Origin: Sinomonas sp. P10A9
GTDB taxonomy: Bacteria > Actinomycetota > Actinomycetes > Actinomycetales > Micrococcaceae
DNA length: 64,000 bases
Assembly (NCBI RefSeq): GCF_041022165.1
Contig: NZ_CP163302.1
Location: forward strand, 1,984,001-2,048,000
Direction of reading: 5' to 3'
Below are positions 29,668 through 39,401 of this stretch, in pieces; position 1 is the stretch's first letter; every line of letters starts with the position of its first letter. The position numbers and the translations under genes were made by a program. Below the pieces are notes generated by a model. That model had not been told where the DNA came from and ran no database searches. It worked only from the letters and a program-made list of their open reading frames with translations.

Positions 29668-30611
29668 GTACAGCAGACGCACCCGCCACCGTCCCGTCCA
29701 GGCCCGCGAAGCTCGGCCTGCGCCGCAAGATCAAGGCGTACGTCGCCCTCACGAAGCCCCGCATCATCGAGCTCCTGCTCGTGAGCACGCTCCCCACGAT
29801 GATCTACGCGCAGCGCGGCTTCCCGTCCCTCGGTCTCATGATCGCGACGCTGATTGGTGGGGCCTTCGCCGCGGGGAGCGCGGGATCGTTCAACTGCTAC
29901 ATCGACCGGGACATTGACCGGCTCATGCGCCGCACGGAGAAGCGTCCCCTTGTGACCGGGGAGGTCACACCGCGGGAGGCGCTCGTGTTCTCGTGGGTCC
30001 TCGGCATCGCAGCGCTCGCGATCCTCTGGTTCGGCGCGAACCCGCTCTCGGCTGTCCTCGGCGCGGCGGCCATCTTCTTCTACGTCGTCATCTACACGCT
30101 CATCCTCAAGCGCCGCACGGCACAGAACATCGTGTGGGGCGGCGCCGCGGGCTGCTTCCCGGTGCTCATCGCCTGGTCGGCTGTCACGAACACGATCGAG
30201 TGGCCCGCCGTCATCCTCTTCCTCGTCGTCTTCCTGTGGACCCCACCGCACTACTGGCCGCTGTCGATGCGCTACGGCGAGGACTACCGGAATGCGCACG
30301 TGCCGATGCTCGGCGCGGTGGCCGGTGCCAAGATCGTGGCGGTGCAGGTAGTGCTCTACGCGTGGGCCATGGTCATCGCCTCGCTGCTCATGATTCCCCT
30401 CGGCCACGCAGGCTGGGTGTACACGGTGGCCGCGGTCGCGGTCGGCGGATGGTTCCTCTACGAATCACACGCGCTCTACGTGCGGGCCCAGCGGGAGGAA
30501 ATCCAGGACAAGAAGGCGATGAAGGTCTTCCACGGCTCCATCAGCTACCTCACCGTGCTGTTCCTTGCACTGGCCGTGGACCCCTTCGTCGGGGCTCCGC
30601 TCATCGGCTGA
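29664..30611 (+). CDS. ctaB: protoheme IX farnesyltransferase (heme O synthase)
   Basis: 315-residue integral membrane UbiA-family prenyltransferase that adds a farnesyl group to heme B, giving heme O for cytochrome oxidase. About nine hydrophobic segments. The Asp-rich motif [20 protein letters not shown] lies near residues 77-96 and the second conserved loop with [20 protein letters not shown] near 192-211. ctaA, which turns heme O into heme A, faces it from the other strand. Confidence 0.96.
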   Translation: MSTADAPATVPSRPAKLGLRRKIKAYVALTKPRIIELLLVSTLPTMIYAQRGFPSLGLMIATLIGGAFAAGSAGSFNCYIDRDIDRLMRRTEKRPLVTGEVTPREALVFSWVLGIAALAILWFGANPLSAVLGAAAIFFYVVIYTLILKRRTAQNIVWGGAAGCFPVLIAWSAVTNTIEWPAVILFLVVFLWTPPHYWPLSMRYGEDYRNAHVPMLGAVAGAKIVAVQVVLYAWAMVIASLLMIPLGHAGWVYTVAAVAVGGWFLYESHALYVRAQREEIQDKKAMKVFHGSISYLTVLFLALAVDPFVGAPLIG

Positions 30612-30634
30612 GCCTGGTACCCGCAGAGTTATAA

Positions 30635-30669
30635 CAGGAGGGCCGCGGCGTGACGCCGCGGCCCTCCTG
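30635..30669. terminator. bidirectional terminator between ctaB and ctaA
   Basis: Perfect 16-base arms CAGGAGGGCCGCGGCG (30635-30650) and CGCCGCGGCCCTCCTG (30654-30669) around a three-base loop, between convergent genes. Confidence 0.85.
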
Positions 30670-30728
30670 ACCTGGGAGCTGCACATCAGCTCGCGGGGCT
30701 GCGAGATGGTGCGCGCCCCGGTGGTGAC

Positions 30729-31658
30729 TTACCCCTTGGGACTGTACCGCGCGACGTCGGCCGTGTTGGTTGCAGCCGCCATGAGCAGGGCCGAGACGAG
30801 CATGTGGGCGGCGACGAGCAGCGCGGGGATCCCGGTGTAGTACTGGGTGATGCCGATCGCCGCCTGAAGGATGGTAAGGCCTAGCAGGGCAAGGACCCCA
30901 TTGCGGTACGCCCCGCGGATGCGGCGCGTGAGGGCGATGACGACGCCGAACAGCGCGCCGAACACGACGAGGTACGCGGGCACCGCATGGATGTGGGAGA
31001 ACAGATCCCAGTCGAGCCCGTTGCGCGGCGCATTCGCGTCGCCAGCGTGTGGGCCGGCACCCGTCACCGCCACACCGAGCACCACGGCGGCGGCCGCAGC
31101 GGCGGCCGTGGCCACCATGGTCGGAGCGATGGATCCGGGCAGTGCAGGGTAGCTGCGGTCCATGACGCGGCCGGCTCGCCCGTACGCCCGGTTGACCAGG
31201 AGCATCGAGAGGATCACGAGGGCCATCGACACGAGGAAGTGGAGGCCCACAACCCACGGGTTGAGCTGCGTGAGCACGGTGATGCCGCCGATGACGGCCT
31301 GGGCCGGAACGCTTGCGAGCAGCCCGACGGCGAGCCAGAACAGGTCCTTGCGCTCCTTTCGGAGGTTCCACAGCATGACCACCATCGCCAACGCCACGGC
31401 CGCCAGGGCGAAGGTCAGGAGGCGGTTGCCGAACTCGATGATGCCGTGGACGCCCATCTCCGGCGTCGTGGCAAGGGACCCCGCGGTGCACCGCGGCCAC
31501 GTGGGACAGCCGAGACCCGAGGACGTGAGGCGGACGGCGCCGCCCGTGACGATCAGCACGATCTGGCCGATGAGCGAGGCGAGCGCCATGGCCCGGATGC
31601 GCCCATCCACCTCCCTGGGCAGTCGGGCGGTGAAACGCGTGAGGACGGTGTCGGTCAT
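30729..31658 (-). CDS. ctaA: heme A synthase (COX15/CtaA family)
   Basis: 309-residue membrane enzyme that oxidises heme O to heme A for aa3-type cytochrome oxidase. About eight hydrophobic helices; RLTSSGLGCPTWPRCTAGS near residues 42-60 holds the conserved loop with its Cys pair; helix-end His residues appear in HGIIEFGNRL, GLHFLVS and the later helices. The ATG at 31658 comes four bases after the ABC permease stop, so it is in the same operon as the ABC exporter. Confidence 0.93.
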   Translation of the reverse strand: MTDTVLTRFTARLPREVDGRIRAMALASLIGQIVLIVTGGAVRLTSSGLGCPTWPRCTAGSLATTPEMGVHGIIEFGNRLLTFALAAVALAMVVMLWNLRKERKDLFWLAVGLLASVPAQAVIGGITVLTQLNPWVVGLHFLVSMALVILSMLLVNRAYGRAGRVMDRSYPALPGSIAPTMVATAAAAAAAVVLGVAVTGAGPHAGDANAPRNGLDWDLFSHIHAVPAYLVVFGALFGVVIALTRRIRGAYRNGVLALLGLTILQAAIGITQYYTGIPALLVAAHMLVSALLMAAATNTADVARYSPKG

Positions 31659-31662
31659 GGGA

Positions 31663-32403
31663 TCAGCTCCATCGGAACCAGCGGGTGGCGGCGGCGCCGG
31701 CGAGCACGGTCCACAGGACGAGCACGACGGCGGAGGGGACGTTGAGTGAGCCTTCGATGAAGGCCGAGCGGACGGCGTCGCCCAAGGCCCCCGAAGGGAG
31801 GTACCCCACGATCGGGGCGATGGCGGCGGGCGCGCGCTCGGAGGGGAGCACAATGCCGCCCATGACGCCGAGCAGGATCCACACGAGGTTGGTCACGGCG
31901 AGCGTCGCCTCGGGCCGGGCGGTCCCGGCGATGAGGAGGCCGAGTGCGGTGAACGCCGCCGCGCCGAGGGCGAGAAGGGGCAGTCCGAGGAGGAGCCCGA
32001 CGGCGCTGGGCCGCCATCCGAGGATCAGCGCCACGCCGCCGATGACGACCACTTGCACCGCGAGCACCACGAGCACGGCGAGCACTTTTCCAGCGATGAG
32101 CCCGCCACGTCCCAGCGGCGTGGTCGAGAGGAAGCGGAGCACCCCGTAACGGCGGTCGAATCCTGTCGCGATGCCCTGACCGGTGAATCCCACGCTCATG
32201 GTGCACAGCGCAAGCACCCCGGGAGCGGCGACGGCGATCCGGCTGGGGCCCAGACCGTCGAGGACGGGCGTGAGCGTGAGGCCGATGAGGGCCATGAGTG
32301 GGAGGACGATCATGAGGGTGAGCTGCTCGCCGTTGCGCAGCATGGTCACCGTCTCGTACCGGCCCTGCTGCCAGACTCGGCGGGTCAGGCTTGCCGCGCT
32401 CAT
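31663..32403 (-). CDS. ABC-2 type exporter permease
   Basis: 246-residue membrane protein with about six hydrophobic helices, of the ABC-2 drug/daunorubicin-exporter permease type. The ATG at 32403 overlaps the ATPase stop as ATGA, so the two subunits form one exporter. The same pair lies next to ctaA and sufR in mycobacteria (Rv1456c-Rv1458c). Substrate unknown; neighbours suggest, but do not prove, a link to heme or cytochrome oxidase assembly. Confidence 0.85.
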   Translation of the reverse strand: MSAASLTRRVWQQGRYETVTMLRNGEQLTLMIVLPLMALIGLTLTPVLDGLGPSRIAVAAPGVLALCTMSVGFTGQGIATGFDRRYGVLRFLSTTPLGRGGLIAGKVLAVLVVLAVQVVVIGGVALILGWRPSAVGLLLGLPLLALGAAAFTALGLLIAGTARPEATLAVTNLVWILLGVMGGIVLPSERAPAAIAPIVGYLPSGALGDAVRSAFIEGSLNVPSAVVLVLWTVLAGAAATRWFRWS

Positions 32404-33422
32404 GCGGCGCTCCTCCTGCTGCCGCGGCGTCCGGGCTCGAGGTCGCTGTCCGCGGACTCTTCCGCGGATTCCGCGGCGATCGCGAGGAAGACGTCCTGGA
32501 GGTTCGCGCGGCCGAGCTCGAGGTGCTGCGGCATGATGCCATGGGCGTGCAGCCACTGCGCGATCCCGGCCAGGTCCGCCGAGGTGAGCTCGCCCTCGAT
32601 CACGTAGTGGCCCGTGGACGGCTCGGTGACAGTGATCGCCTCGCGCCCCGCGCGTCCGGCGAAGGCGTCCGCGAGCGGCAGCCCGGGCTCGGTCCGCAGC
32701 GTGAGCCGCGTGCCGGCCCCCTCGCGGCCCTCGAGGATCTCGGCGACGGACCCGCTCGTGATGACGCGGCCGCGGTCGAGGATGTGGACCACGTCGGCGA
32801 GCCGCTCGGCGTCGTCCAGCAGGTGAGTGGTGAGGATGATGCCGAGCCCCTCGCGGCGCAGCTCGTCGATGAGTTCAACGACGAGCTCCCGTGACTGCGG
32901 ATCGAGCCCTGCACTCGGCTCGTCGAGGAACACCACCTCGGGACGCCCGATGAGGGTCGCCGCGAGCGCGACGCGCTGCTTCTGGCCTCCCGAGAGCCGC
33001 CGGATGGTCGTGGAGGCGAATTCGTGGATGCCGAGACGCTCAGCGAGCTCGTCGACGGGCTGCGGGTCGGCGTACATGCCCGCAACGTGCCTCAACAGGG
33101 CGAGTGGGCGCGCCGACGGCGGCAAACCGCCCTCCTGGAGCATGATCCCGACGCGGGCGCGCAGCTCGGCGTCGGCCTTCTCGGGGTCCTGCCCGAGGAG
33201 CCGCACCACGCCGTCCGTGCGCTTCTGCAGGCCCTGCGCGCACTCGAGCGTGGTGGTCTTGCCGGCGCCGTTGACGCCCAGGAGCACCGTGATCTCGCCC
33301 GCGCGGGCCGTGAGGTCAACGCCGGCCAAGACCCGCTTCATGCGGCCGTCGAGGGAGGGAATGGGTCCGACGTCCTTCACCAGGCCTTCGATTTCGAGGC
33401 AGGGGGTACCGGTCTGTAGCAC
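32400..33422 (-). CDS. ABC exporter ATP-binding protein
   Basis: 340-residue ABC ATPase. Walker A LLGVNGAGKTTTLE near residues 46-59, signature RLSGGQKQRVALA near 140, Walker B VVFLDEPSAGLDPQSRELV near 162, then a roughly 100-residue C-terminal domain typical of multidrug ABC-2 exporters. It has a leaderless GTG start with a -10 box six bases upstream, and is divergent from sufR. Confidence 0.9.
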   Translation of the reverse strand: MLQTGTPCLEIEGLVKDVGPIPSLDGRMKRVLAGVDLTARAGEITVLLGVNGAGKTTTLECAQGLQKRTDGVVRLLGQDPEKADAELRARVGIMLQEGGLPPSARPLALLRHVAGMYADPQPVDELAERLGIHEFASTTIRRLSGGQKQRVALAATLIGRPEVVFLDEPSAGLDPQSRELVVELIDELRREGLGIILTTHLLDDAERLADVVHILDRGRVITSGSVAEILEGREGAGTRLTLRTEPGLPLADAFAGRAGREAITVTEPSTGHYVIEGELTSADLAGIAQWLHAHGIMPQHLELGRANLQDVFLAIAAESAEESADSDLEPGRRGSRRSAA

Positions 33423-33434
33423 CTGTCCATTCTA
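33423..33434 (-). promoter_or_regulatory. ABC exporter/ctaA operon -10 box, leaderless start
   Basis: TAGAAT (33434-33429, minus strand), then GGACAG and the GTG at 33422. The sequence is close to the consensus TANNNT and drives the ABC-ctaA unit. Confidence 0.6.
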
Positions 33435-33512
33435 CGCAAGGTAGTAGTCTCTGTTCGCGCGGCTCGGCTTGGGCCGGAGGTCCCTGTGCGGTTCGCCATC
33501 GGCGTGATAAGT

Positions 33513-33529
33513 GTCTCCTTACTGGAGAC
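33513..33529. promoter_or_regulatory. candidate SufR operator
   Basis: GTCTCC-TTACT-GGAGAC, a perfect inverted repeat with six-base arms and five-base spacer, between the divergent ABC/ctaA operon and sufR. It lies about 29 bases before the sufR start and could overlap a sufR -35 if AATGAT at 33546-33551 is the -10 box. Assignment to SufR is by position. Confidence 0.45.
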
Positions 33530-33557
33530 TGCCGGAGTATTAGGCAATGATTGTCTT

Positions 33558-34331
33558 GTGTATTCCGTGAAGACGCCGAAGGCCGACACGAGGCCTGACT
33601 CTGAGGACCGCACGCGCGACCGCGTCCTCAGTGCGGTCCTCGAGCACGGGCCCGTGAGCGCTGCCGAGCTCGGCGACATGCTCAACGTCACGCCGGCAGC
33701 CGTGCGCCGCCACCTCGATGCCCTGACCGACGCGGGCGTCGTCGAAGTCAAGCGCGTAGCGACGTCTGGCACCGGCGCCGGCAGGCCCGCTCGCCGGTAC
33801 GTACTGACTTCGCGCGGCCAGTCGACCATCGGTGACGACTACCTCGACATCGCCCGGAAGGCGCTTGAACGGCTCTCGGAGCTGGGGGGCCCCGGAGCCG
33901 TGGAGGACTTCGCCCACGAGCGCTTCTCGGCCATGGAGCGCCGTTACCGGCCCCTCGTGGATGCGGCGGGCGACGACGTCGCGGCCCGCTCGCGCGCGCT
34001 CGCCGACGCGCTCACGGCCGACGGCTTCGTGGCCTCGGCCGCGTCCGTCCAGGGCAAGCCGGTGCTCCCGGCGCACCTCGCGAGCGTCCAGCTGTGCCAG
34101 GGCCACTGCCCCGTGCAGCAGCTCGCGGCGGAGTTCCCGGTGTTCTGCGACAGCGAGACGGCAGCCTTCTCGCGCCTCCTCGGCGTGGACGTCCGGCGGC
34201 TCTCGACGCTCGCGCAGGGCGGCCACGTGTGCACGACCCACATTCCCACCGGGCGGGGCCAGAAGACGGCCCACGCCGCGGAGAGTACAACCGACCAGCA
34301 GAGAGGCCGCGATGACGGATCAATTAGCTGA
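33558..34331 (+). CDS. sufR: Fe-S cluster regulator SufR
   Basis: 257-residue repressor (counting from GTG 33558; GTG 33567 is also possible). N-terminal ArsR/DeoR-like winged helix (about residues 21-66; [20 protein letters not shown]), then a sensor domain with Cys180, Cys184, Cys197 and Cys225. The C-x3-C-x12-C-x27-C spacing is that of the mycobacterial SufR Rv1460, which holds a [4Fe-4S] or [2Fe-2S] cluster and represses suf when Fe-S supply is good. It overlaps sufB by 20 bases. Confidence 0.92.
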   Translation: MYSVKTPKADTRPDSEDRTRDRVLSAVLEHGPVSAAELGDMLNVTPAAVRRHLDALTDAGVVEVKRVATSGTGAGRPARRYVLTSRGQSTIGDDYLDIARKALERLSELGGPGAVEDFAHERFSAMERRYRPLVDAAGDDVAARSRALADALTADGFVASAASVQGKPVLPAHLASVQLCQGHCPVQQLAAEFPVFCDSETAAFSRLLGVDVRRLSTLAQGGHVCTTHIPTGRGQKTAHAAESTTDQQRGRDDGSIS

Positions 34332-35799
34332 GAACCGAGCCGCGACCACCGCGGGCCAGGCGCAGGCCGGGTCCACGGTGATCGCCGAGATCCTGGAGAG
34401 GAATCCCGAGCTCCACGGGATCGGCACCTACGAGTACGGGTGGGCCGACAAGGACGACGCCGGCGCCAACGCGCGCCGCGGCCTCAACGAGGACGTGGTC
34501 CGGGACATCTCCGGCAAGAAGAGCGAGCCCGAGTGGATGCTCGATCTCCGCCTCAAGGGCCTGAAGTACTTCGACCGCAAGCCCATGCCGCTGTGGGGCG
34601 CAGACCTGTCCGGCATCGACTTCGACAACATCAAGTACTTTGTGCGCTCCACGGAGAAGCAGGCCGGCTCGTGGGAAGACCTCCCGGAGGACATCCGCAA
34701 CACCTACGAGAGGCTCGGCATCCCCGAGGCCGAGCGTTCGCGCCTCGTGGCCGGCGTGGCCGCGCAGTACGAGTCCGAGGTCGTGTACCACCAGATCCGC
34801 GAGGACCTCGAGGCCCAGGGCGTGATCTTCCTCGACACGGACACCGCGCTCAAGGAGCACCCCGAGTTCTTCACCGAGTACTTCGGGACGGTCATCCCTG
34901 CCGGCGACAACAAGTTCGCCTCGCTCAACACCGCTGTGTGGTCCGGCGGCTCGTTCGTGTACGTCCCGAAGGGCGTCCACGTCGAGATCCCGCTGCAGGC
35001 CTACTTCCGCATCAACACGGAGAACATGGGCCAGTTCGAGCGGACCCTCATCATCGCGGACGAGGACTCCTACGTGCACTACATCGAGGGCTGCACCGCC
35101 CCGATCTACACGTCTGACTCGCTGCACTCGGCCGTCGTCGAGATCATCGTGAAGAAGGGCGCCCGCGTCCGCTACACGACGATCCAGAACTGGTCGACCA
35201 ACGTCTACAACCTCGTGACCAAGCGCGCCGTCTGCCACGAGGGCGCCACGATGGAGTGGATCGATGGAAACATCGGCTCCAAGGTGACCATGAAGTACCC
35301 GGCCGTCTACCTCGTGGGCGAGCACGCCAAGGGCGAGACCCTTTCGATCGCCTTCGCGGGCGCGGGCCAGCACCAGGACACCGGCTCGAAGATGGTCCAC
35401 ATCGCGCCGAACACGAAGTCCTCGATCGTGTCCAAGTCCGTGGCCCGCGGCGGGGGACGCGCTGCGTACCGCGGCCTCGTGCAGGTGCGCGAGGGGGCGA
35501 AGCACTCGGCCAACACCGTGCGCTGCGACGCCCTGCTCGTCGACACGATCTCGCGGTCCGATACCTACCCGTACATCGACATCCGCGAGGATGACGTGGT
35601 CCTCGGCCACGAGGCGACCGTCTCGCGCGTGTCGGAGGAGCAGCTCTTCTACCTCATGTCCCGCGGTATGCCCGAGGACGAGGCCATGGCGATGATCGTG
35701 CGCGGCTTCATCGAGCCGATCGCGCGCGAGCTCCCCATGGAGTACGCCCTCGAGCTGAACCGATTGATCGAACTGCAGATGGAAGGGTCCGTCGGCTGA
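34312..35799 (+). CDS. sufB: Fe-S cluster assembly scaffold SufB
   Basis: 495-residue scaffold component of SufBC2D on which Fe-S clusters are built before transfer. The beta-helix core contains the conserved [20 protein letters not shown] and [20 protein letters not shown] (conserved Cys near residue 262). The ATG at 34312 is chosen from the typical N-terminus [10 protein letters not shown]; the frame is open upstream only within sufR. It ends two bases before sufD. Confidence 0.97.
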   Translation: MTDQLAENRAATTAGQAQAGSTVIAEILERNPELHGIGTYEYGWADKDDAGANARRGLNEDVVRDISGKKSEPEWMLDLRLKGLKYFDRKPMPLWGADLSGIDFDNIKYFVRSTEKQAGSWEDLPEDIRNTYERLGIPEAERSRLVAGVAAQYESEVVYHQIREDLEAQGVIFLDTDTALKEHPEFFTEYFGTVIPAGDNKFASLNTAVWSGGSFVYVPKGVHVEIPLQAYFRINTENMGQFERTLIIADEDSYVHYIEGCTAPIYTSDSLHSAVVEIIVKKGARVRYTTIQNWSTNVYNLVTKRAVCHEGATMEWIDGNIGSKVTMKYPAVYLVGEHAKGETLSIAFAGAGQHQDTGSKMVHIAPNTKSSIVSKSVARGGGRAAYRGLVQVREGAKHSANTVRCDALLVDTISRSDTYPYIDIREDDVVLGHEATVSRVSEEQLFYLMSRGMPEDEAMAMIVRGFIEPIARELPMEYALELNRLIELQMEGSVG

Positions 35800-35800
35800 G

Positions 35801-37093
35801 ATGACAGAACTGACCGAAGTGACGACTGAAGAGAACATCGCCGAGAAGGCCCGCATCGGCGCGCCGTCCATCCCCGGCCTCACCGAGGAGGGCGAGACGC
35901 TCGCCCCCGCGCAGACCGCAGCCTCCCCGCTCGGCGGTGACGCGGCCAAGGCGCATTCCCACGGCGGCGGCTACGGCATCCCGGACAGCTCGCGCGCCGG
36001 CCGCCTGACCTCGTACCGCCTCGAGGACTTCCCGGCCGTCAAGGGAACGGAAGAGGAGTGGCGGTTCACGCCCCTCAAGCGTCTGGGCGGGCTTCACAAG
36101 GACGTGCTCGACGGCGCCGCGCCGGCTGTCGCTGTCGAGGCGCCGGAGCAGGTCCGCGTCGAGACCGTGGGCCGCGACGATGCCCGCATCGGCTCCGCCG
36201 GCATCCCCGAGGACCGTGTCTCCGCGAACGCCTGGGCGCACTTCGCCGAGGCCACGGTGGTGACGATCCCGTCCGGCATCGCGCTCGATGAGCGGGTCCT
36301 CGTGACGCTCACGGGCGCGGGCCTCGCCGCAGCAGCCCAGCATGTGGTGATCGTGGCCGAGAAGGGGGCGCGAGGCGTCGTCGTGCTCCAGCATGTCGGT
36401 GCGGCCATCGTCTCGGAGAACGTCGAGATCGTCCTCGAGGACGGCGCCGACCTCACCGTGGTGACCCTCCAGGAATGGACCGACGAATCGGTGCATGCCT
36501 CGAGCCAGCAGGTGAAGATCGGCCGAGACGCGCACATCAAGCACATCGTGGTGAGCCTCGGCGGCTCGCTGGTCCGGATGACCCCGACGGCCCGCTTCGC
36601 CGCGCCGGGCGGGCAGGCCGAGCTCTTCGGCCTGTACTTCGCGGACGCAGGCCAGCACCTCGAGCAGCGCACCTACGTGGACCACGCCCAGCCCAACTGC
36701 GTCTCGAACGTGCTGTACAAGGGCGCGCTCCAGGGCAAGGACGCGCGCACCGTGTGGGTCGGCGACGTCCTCATCCAGAAGCAGGCCGAGGGCACCGACA
36801 GCTACGAGAAGAACCAGAACCTGATCCTCACCGACGGCGGCCGCGCCGACTCGGTCCCGAACCTCGAGATCGAGACGGGCCTCATCGAGGGCGCCGGCCA
36901 CGCGAGCGCGACCGGCCGCTTCGACGACGAGCACCTCTTCTACCTCATGGCCCGCGGCATCCCCGAGGACGTGGCGCGCCGGCTTGTGGTGCGCGGCTTC
37001 CTGAACGAGATCATCCAGAAGATCGGCGTTGCCAGCATCGAAGAGCACCTCACCGAGGCCGTCGAGCGCGAGCTCGACGCTGGCGAAAACTGA
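35801..37093 (+). CDS. sufD: Fe-S cluster assembly protein SufD
   Basis: 430-residue partner of SufB in the SufBC2D complex, needed for iron acquisition. The C-terminal half carries the SufB/D beta-helix with QRTYVDHAQPNCVSNVLYKG and the terminal MARGIPEDVARRLVVRGF shared with SufB. Its start is two bases after sufB. 53 bases with an AGGAG Shine-Dalgarno separate it from sufC. Confidence 0.96.
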   Translation: MTELTEVTTEENIAEKARIGAPSIPGLTEEGETLAPAQTAASPLGGDAAKAHSHGGGYGIPDSSRAGRLTSYRLEDFPAVKGTEEEWRFTPLKRLGGLHKDVLDGAAPAVAVEAPEQVRVETVGRDDARIGSAGIPEDRVSANAWAHFAEATVVTIPSGIALDERVLVTLTGAGLAAAAQHVVIVAEKGARGVVVLQHVGAAIVSENVEIVLEDGADLTVVTLQEWTDESVHASSQQVKIGRDAHIKHIVVSLGGSLVRMTPTARFAAPGGQAELFGLYFADAGQHLEQRTYVDHAQPNCVSNVLYKGALQGKDARTVWVGDVLIQKQAEGTDSYEKNQNLILTDGGRADSVPNLEIETGLIEGAGHASATGRFDDEHLFYLMARGIPEDVARRLVVRGFLNEIIQKIGVASIEEHLTEAVERELDAGEN

Positions 37094-37146
37094 CCCTCAC
37101 CCCCTCGCGACTTCGCCCGGAGCGACCGGGCACTAGGAGAACACAC

Positions 37147-37923
37147 ATGTCCACTCTGGAGATCAAGGACCTGCACGTCTCGATCGAGACCGAGCAGGGC
37201 GTCAAGGAGATCCTCAAGGGCGTCACCCTGACCGTCAAGACCGGCGAGACCCACGCCCTCATGGGCCCCAACGGCTCCGGCAAGTCAACGCTCGCCTCGA
37301 CCATCGCGGGCCACCCGCGCTACACCGTCACCTCGGGCTCCATCACGCTCGACGGCGAGGACGTCCTCGCGATGAGCGTCGACGCCCGCGCCCGCGCTGG
37401 CCTGTTCCTCGCGATGCAGTACCCCGTCGAGGTCCCCGGCGTCACGATGACGAACTTCCTGCGCACCGCGAAGACGGCGATCGACGGCAAGGCTCCGGCG
37501 CTGCGCACGTGGACCAAGGACGTCAAGGCCGCCATGGAGCAGCTGCGCATCGACGCGGACTTCGCCCAGCGCAACGTCAACGAGGGCTTCTCGGGCGGCG
37601 AGAAGAAGCGCGTCGAGATCCTCCAGCTCGAGCTCTTCAAGCCGAAGTTTGCCATCCTCGACGAGACCGATTCCGGCCTCGACGTCGACGCCCTCAAGGT
37701 CGTCTCCGAGGGCGTCAACCGCGCCCAGGACGAGGGCAACATGGGCACGCTTCTCATCACCCACTACACGCGGATCCTGCGGTACATCAAGCCGCAGTTC
37801 GTCCACGTGTTCGTGGACGGCAAGATCGCCGAGCAGGGCGGCCCCGAGCTCGCAGACCGTCTCGAGGACGAAGGCTACGACCGCTACCTCGCCGCGGCGG
37901 GCACGGCGTCCGCGCAGGCCTGA
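37147..37923 (+). CDS. sufC: Fe-S cluster assembly ATPase SufC
   Basis: 258-residue ABC-type ATPase that drives conformational change of SufBD. Walker A GPNGSGKST at residues 40-48, signature FSGGEKKRVEILQ near 146, Walker B FAILDETDSGLDVDALK near 168. The ATG at 37147 follows TAGGAG. The frame open upstream overlaps sufD and is not conserved. Confidence 0.97.
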   Translation: MSTLEIKDLHVSIETEQGVKEILKGVTLTVKTGETHALMGPNGSGKSTLASTIAGHPRYTVTSGSITLDGEDVLAMSVDARARAGLFLAMQYPVEVPGVTMTNFLRTAKTAIDGKAPALRTWTKDVKAAMEQLRIDADFAQRNVNEGFSGGEKKRVEILQLELFKPKFAILDETDSGLDVDALKVVSEGVNRAQDEGNMGTLLITHYTRILRYIKPQFVHVFVDGKIAEQGGPELADRLEDEGYDRYLAAAGTASAQA

Positions 37924-37960
37924 CGCCACGGACACCACAGTCGAAACAGGGAAGGCAGCG

Positions 37961-38290
37961 ATGACAGAGATCCAGCCCGCACCGACCGCGCTCGCGGACA
38001 TCGAGGAGCGTCTCAAGGACGTCATCGACCCCGAGCTCGGCGTCAACGTCGTGGACCTGGGGCTCGTCTACGGGCTCGAATACGGCGAGGACGGTGCGCT
38101 GCTCATCAGCATGACGCTCACAACCGCCGCGTGCCCGCTCACGGACATCCTCGAAGAGCAGGTCGGACAGGTCCTCGACGGGGCAGTCGACGAGTGGCGG
38201 CTCAACTGGGTCTGGATGCCGCCATGGGGTCCCGAGCGGATCACCGAAGACGGCCGCGACCAGATGCGTGCTCTCGGGTTCAACATCTAG
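37961..38290 (+). CDS. sufT: metal-sulfur cluster assembly factor SufT (DUF59/MIP18)
   Basis: 109-residue MIP18-family protein with the conserved VIDPELGVNVVDLGLVYGL near residues 22-40 and TTAACPLTDILEEQV (conserved Cys) near 59-73. SufT helps maturation of Fe-S proteins. It follows sufC by 37 bases. In many actinobacteria sufS and sufU stand between sufC and sufT; here they are absent. Confidence 0.93.
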   Translation: MTEIQPAPTALADIEERLKDVIDPELGVNVVDLGLVYGLEYGEDGALLISMTLTTAACPLTDILEEQVGQVLDGAVDEWRLNWVWMPPWGPERITEDGRDQMRALGFNI

Positions 38291-38330
38291 ACGCCCAGAC
38301 ATCCAGAAGCCTGGACGGCCGCGAGAGCGG

Positions 38331-38380
38331 ACGACGGCGGCCGGTCGCCTTCTTTACGGAAGGCGACCGGCCGCCGTCGT
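38331..38380. terminator. bidirectional terminator after sufT
   Basis: Perfect 22-base arms (38331-38352 and 38359-38380; core GGCGGCCGGTCGCC) around the six-base loop TTTACG, between convergent sufT and the metallopeptidase gene. Very stable. Confidence 0.9.
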
Positions 38381-38412
38381 GCTTCAGCTGCTCCAGCCGC
38401 CCCGGGTGCAGC

Positions 38413-39330
38413 TCACACGGTTCCAGTGAGCGTGTTGCACTGGTTGATGTCCCCGCTCTGGAAACCGCGCATGAACCAGGTCTGGCGCTGCTGGCTCGAG
38501 CCGTGCGTCCAGGACTCCGGGTTAACGCGGCCGGTCGCCGACTTCTGGATGCGGTCATCGCCCACGGAAGAGGCCGCCGAGAGCGCGTCCTGGACGTCCT
38601 TCTGCGTGATCTGCTGCAGGTAGGGCTTGCCGGTGGCCGGATCGTTCACAGTGCTGGCGTAGTGCGCCCACATCCCCGCGTAGCAGTCCGCCTGGAGCTC
38701 CACCCGGACGCTGCCCGACTGGGGGCCCTGGGGGTCCTTCTGCGCGTAGCCCAGAGTGCCCAGGAGATCCTGGACGTGGTGGCCGTACTCATGCGCCACG
38801 ACGTATTCCTGTGCGAGAGGACCGCCGGAGGATCCGAAGCGGCTCACGAGCTCGTCGAAGAACCCTGGATCGAAGTAGGCCGACTTATCGCCGGGGCAGT
38901 AGAACGGCCCGACGGCGGTCGTGGCCGGGCCGCAGGCAGTGGAGGTCTGGCCGCTGAAGACGACCGCTTTGGGGTTCGTGTACTTCACGCCCTGCTTGCT
39001 GAGGTACGGTGCCCAGAATGCGTTGACGCTGTTGACCGTTCCGACAATCCGGCAGTCGAGCCGCTGAGAGGCGTCCGCACCCGTCTTGCACGTGCCCGTC
39101 CCGTTGCTCGCCCCGGTTCCCGCGGGCGCCTGCTGCTGGCCCGTGTCCTGGCCGCTGCCGGTGAGATCGGACAGGATGCCCGGGTTGACTCCGAGAAGGC
39201 TCAGGACGATCACGAGAAGGGCGCCGCCTACGCCGCCGCCGATCATGGTGCCTCGCCCGAGTCCGCCACCCCCGCCGCGCCGGTCCTCGACCTGCGACGG
39301 ATCGAGCTGGGCACCGTCGTTGAAACTCAT
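38413..39330 (-). CDS. neutral zinc metallopeptidase, YpfJ family
   Basis: 305-residue protein with a Gly-rich cytoplasmic head, one membrane helix (about residues 29-47), a Gly/Thr/Gln-rich linker, and an extracytoplasmic peptidase domain. The zinc motif HEYGHH is at 180-185, with ELQADCYAG further on as the third-ligand segment. Four Cys residues (81, 93, 133, 145) could form disulfides. Family role is poorly known; it is probably a membrane-anchored surface protease. The ATG at 39330 has a leaderless promoter. Confidence 0.88.
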   Translation of the reverse strand: MSFNDGAQLDPSQVEDRRGGGGGLGRGTMIGGGVGGALLVIVLSLLGVNPGILSDLTGSGQDTGQQQAPAGTGASNGTGTCKTGADASQRLDCRIVGTVNSVNAFWAPYLSKQGVKYTNPKAVVFSGQTSTACGPATTAVGPFYCPGDKSAYFDPGFFDELVSRFGSSGGPLAQEYVVAHEYGHHVQDLLGTLGYAQKDPQGPQSGSVRVELQADCYAGMWAHYASTVNDPATGKPYLQQITQKDVQDALSAASSVGDDRIQKSATGRVNPESWTHGSSQQRQTWFMRGFQSGDINQCNTLTGTV

Positions 39331-39342
39331 GACCCTAGGGTA
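39331..39342 (-). promoter_or_regulatory. metallopeptidase -10 box, leaderless start
   Basis: TACCCT (39342-39337, minus strand), then AGGGTC and the ATG at 39330. Confidence 0.5.
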
Positions 39343-39389
39343 ACTTGCGCTGTGTGACGGCAGCCGGTGGGCGGAGGGAACCGCGCCGA

Positions 39390-39401
39390 TAGACTGGGGG
39401 G
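39390..39401 (+). promoter_or_regulatory. acyl-CoA ligase -10 box, leaderless start
   Basis: TAGACT (39390-39395), then six G residues and the ATG at 39402. The G-run could also act as a crude ribosome site but is too close to the ATG. Confidence 0.5.
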
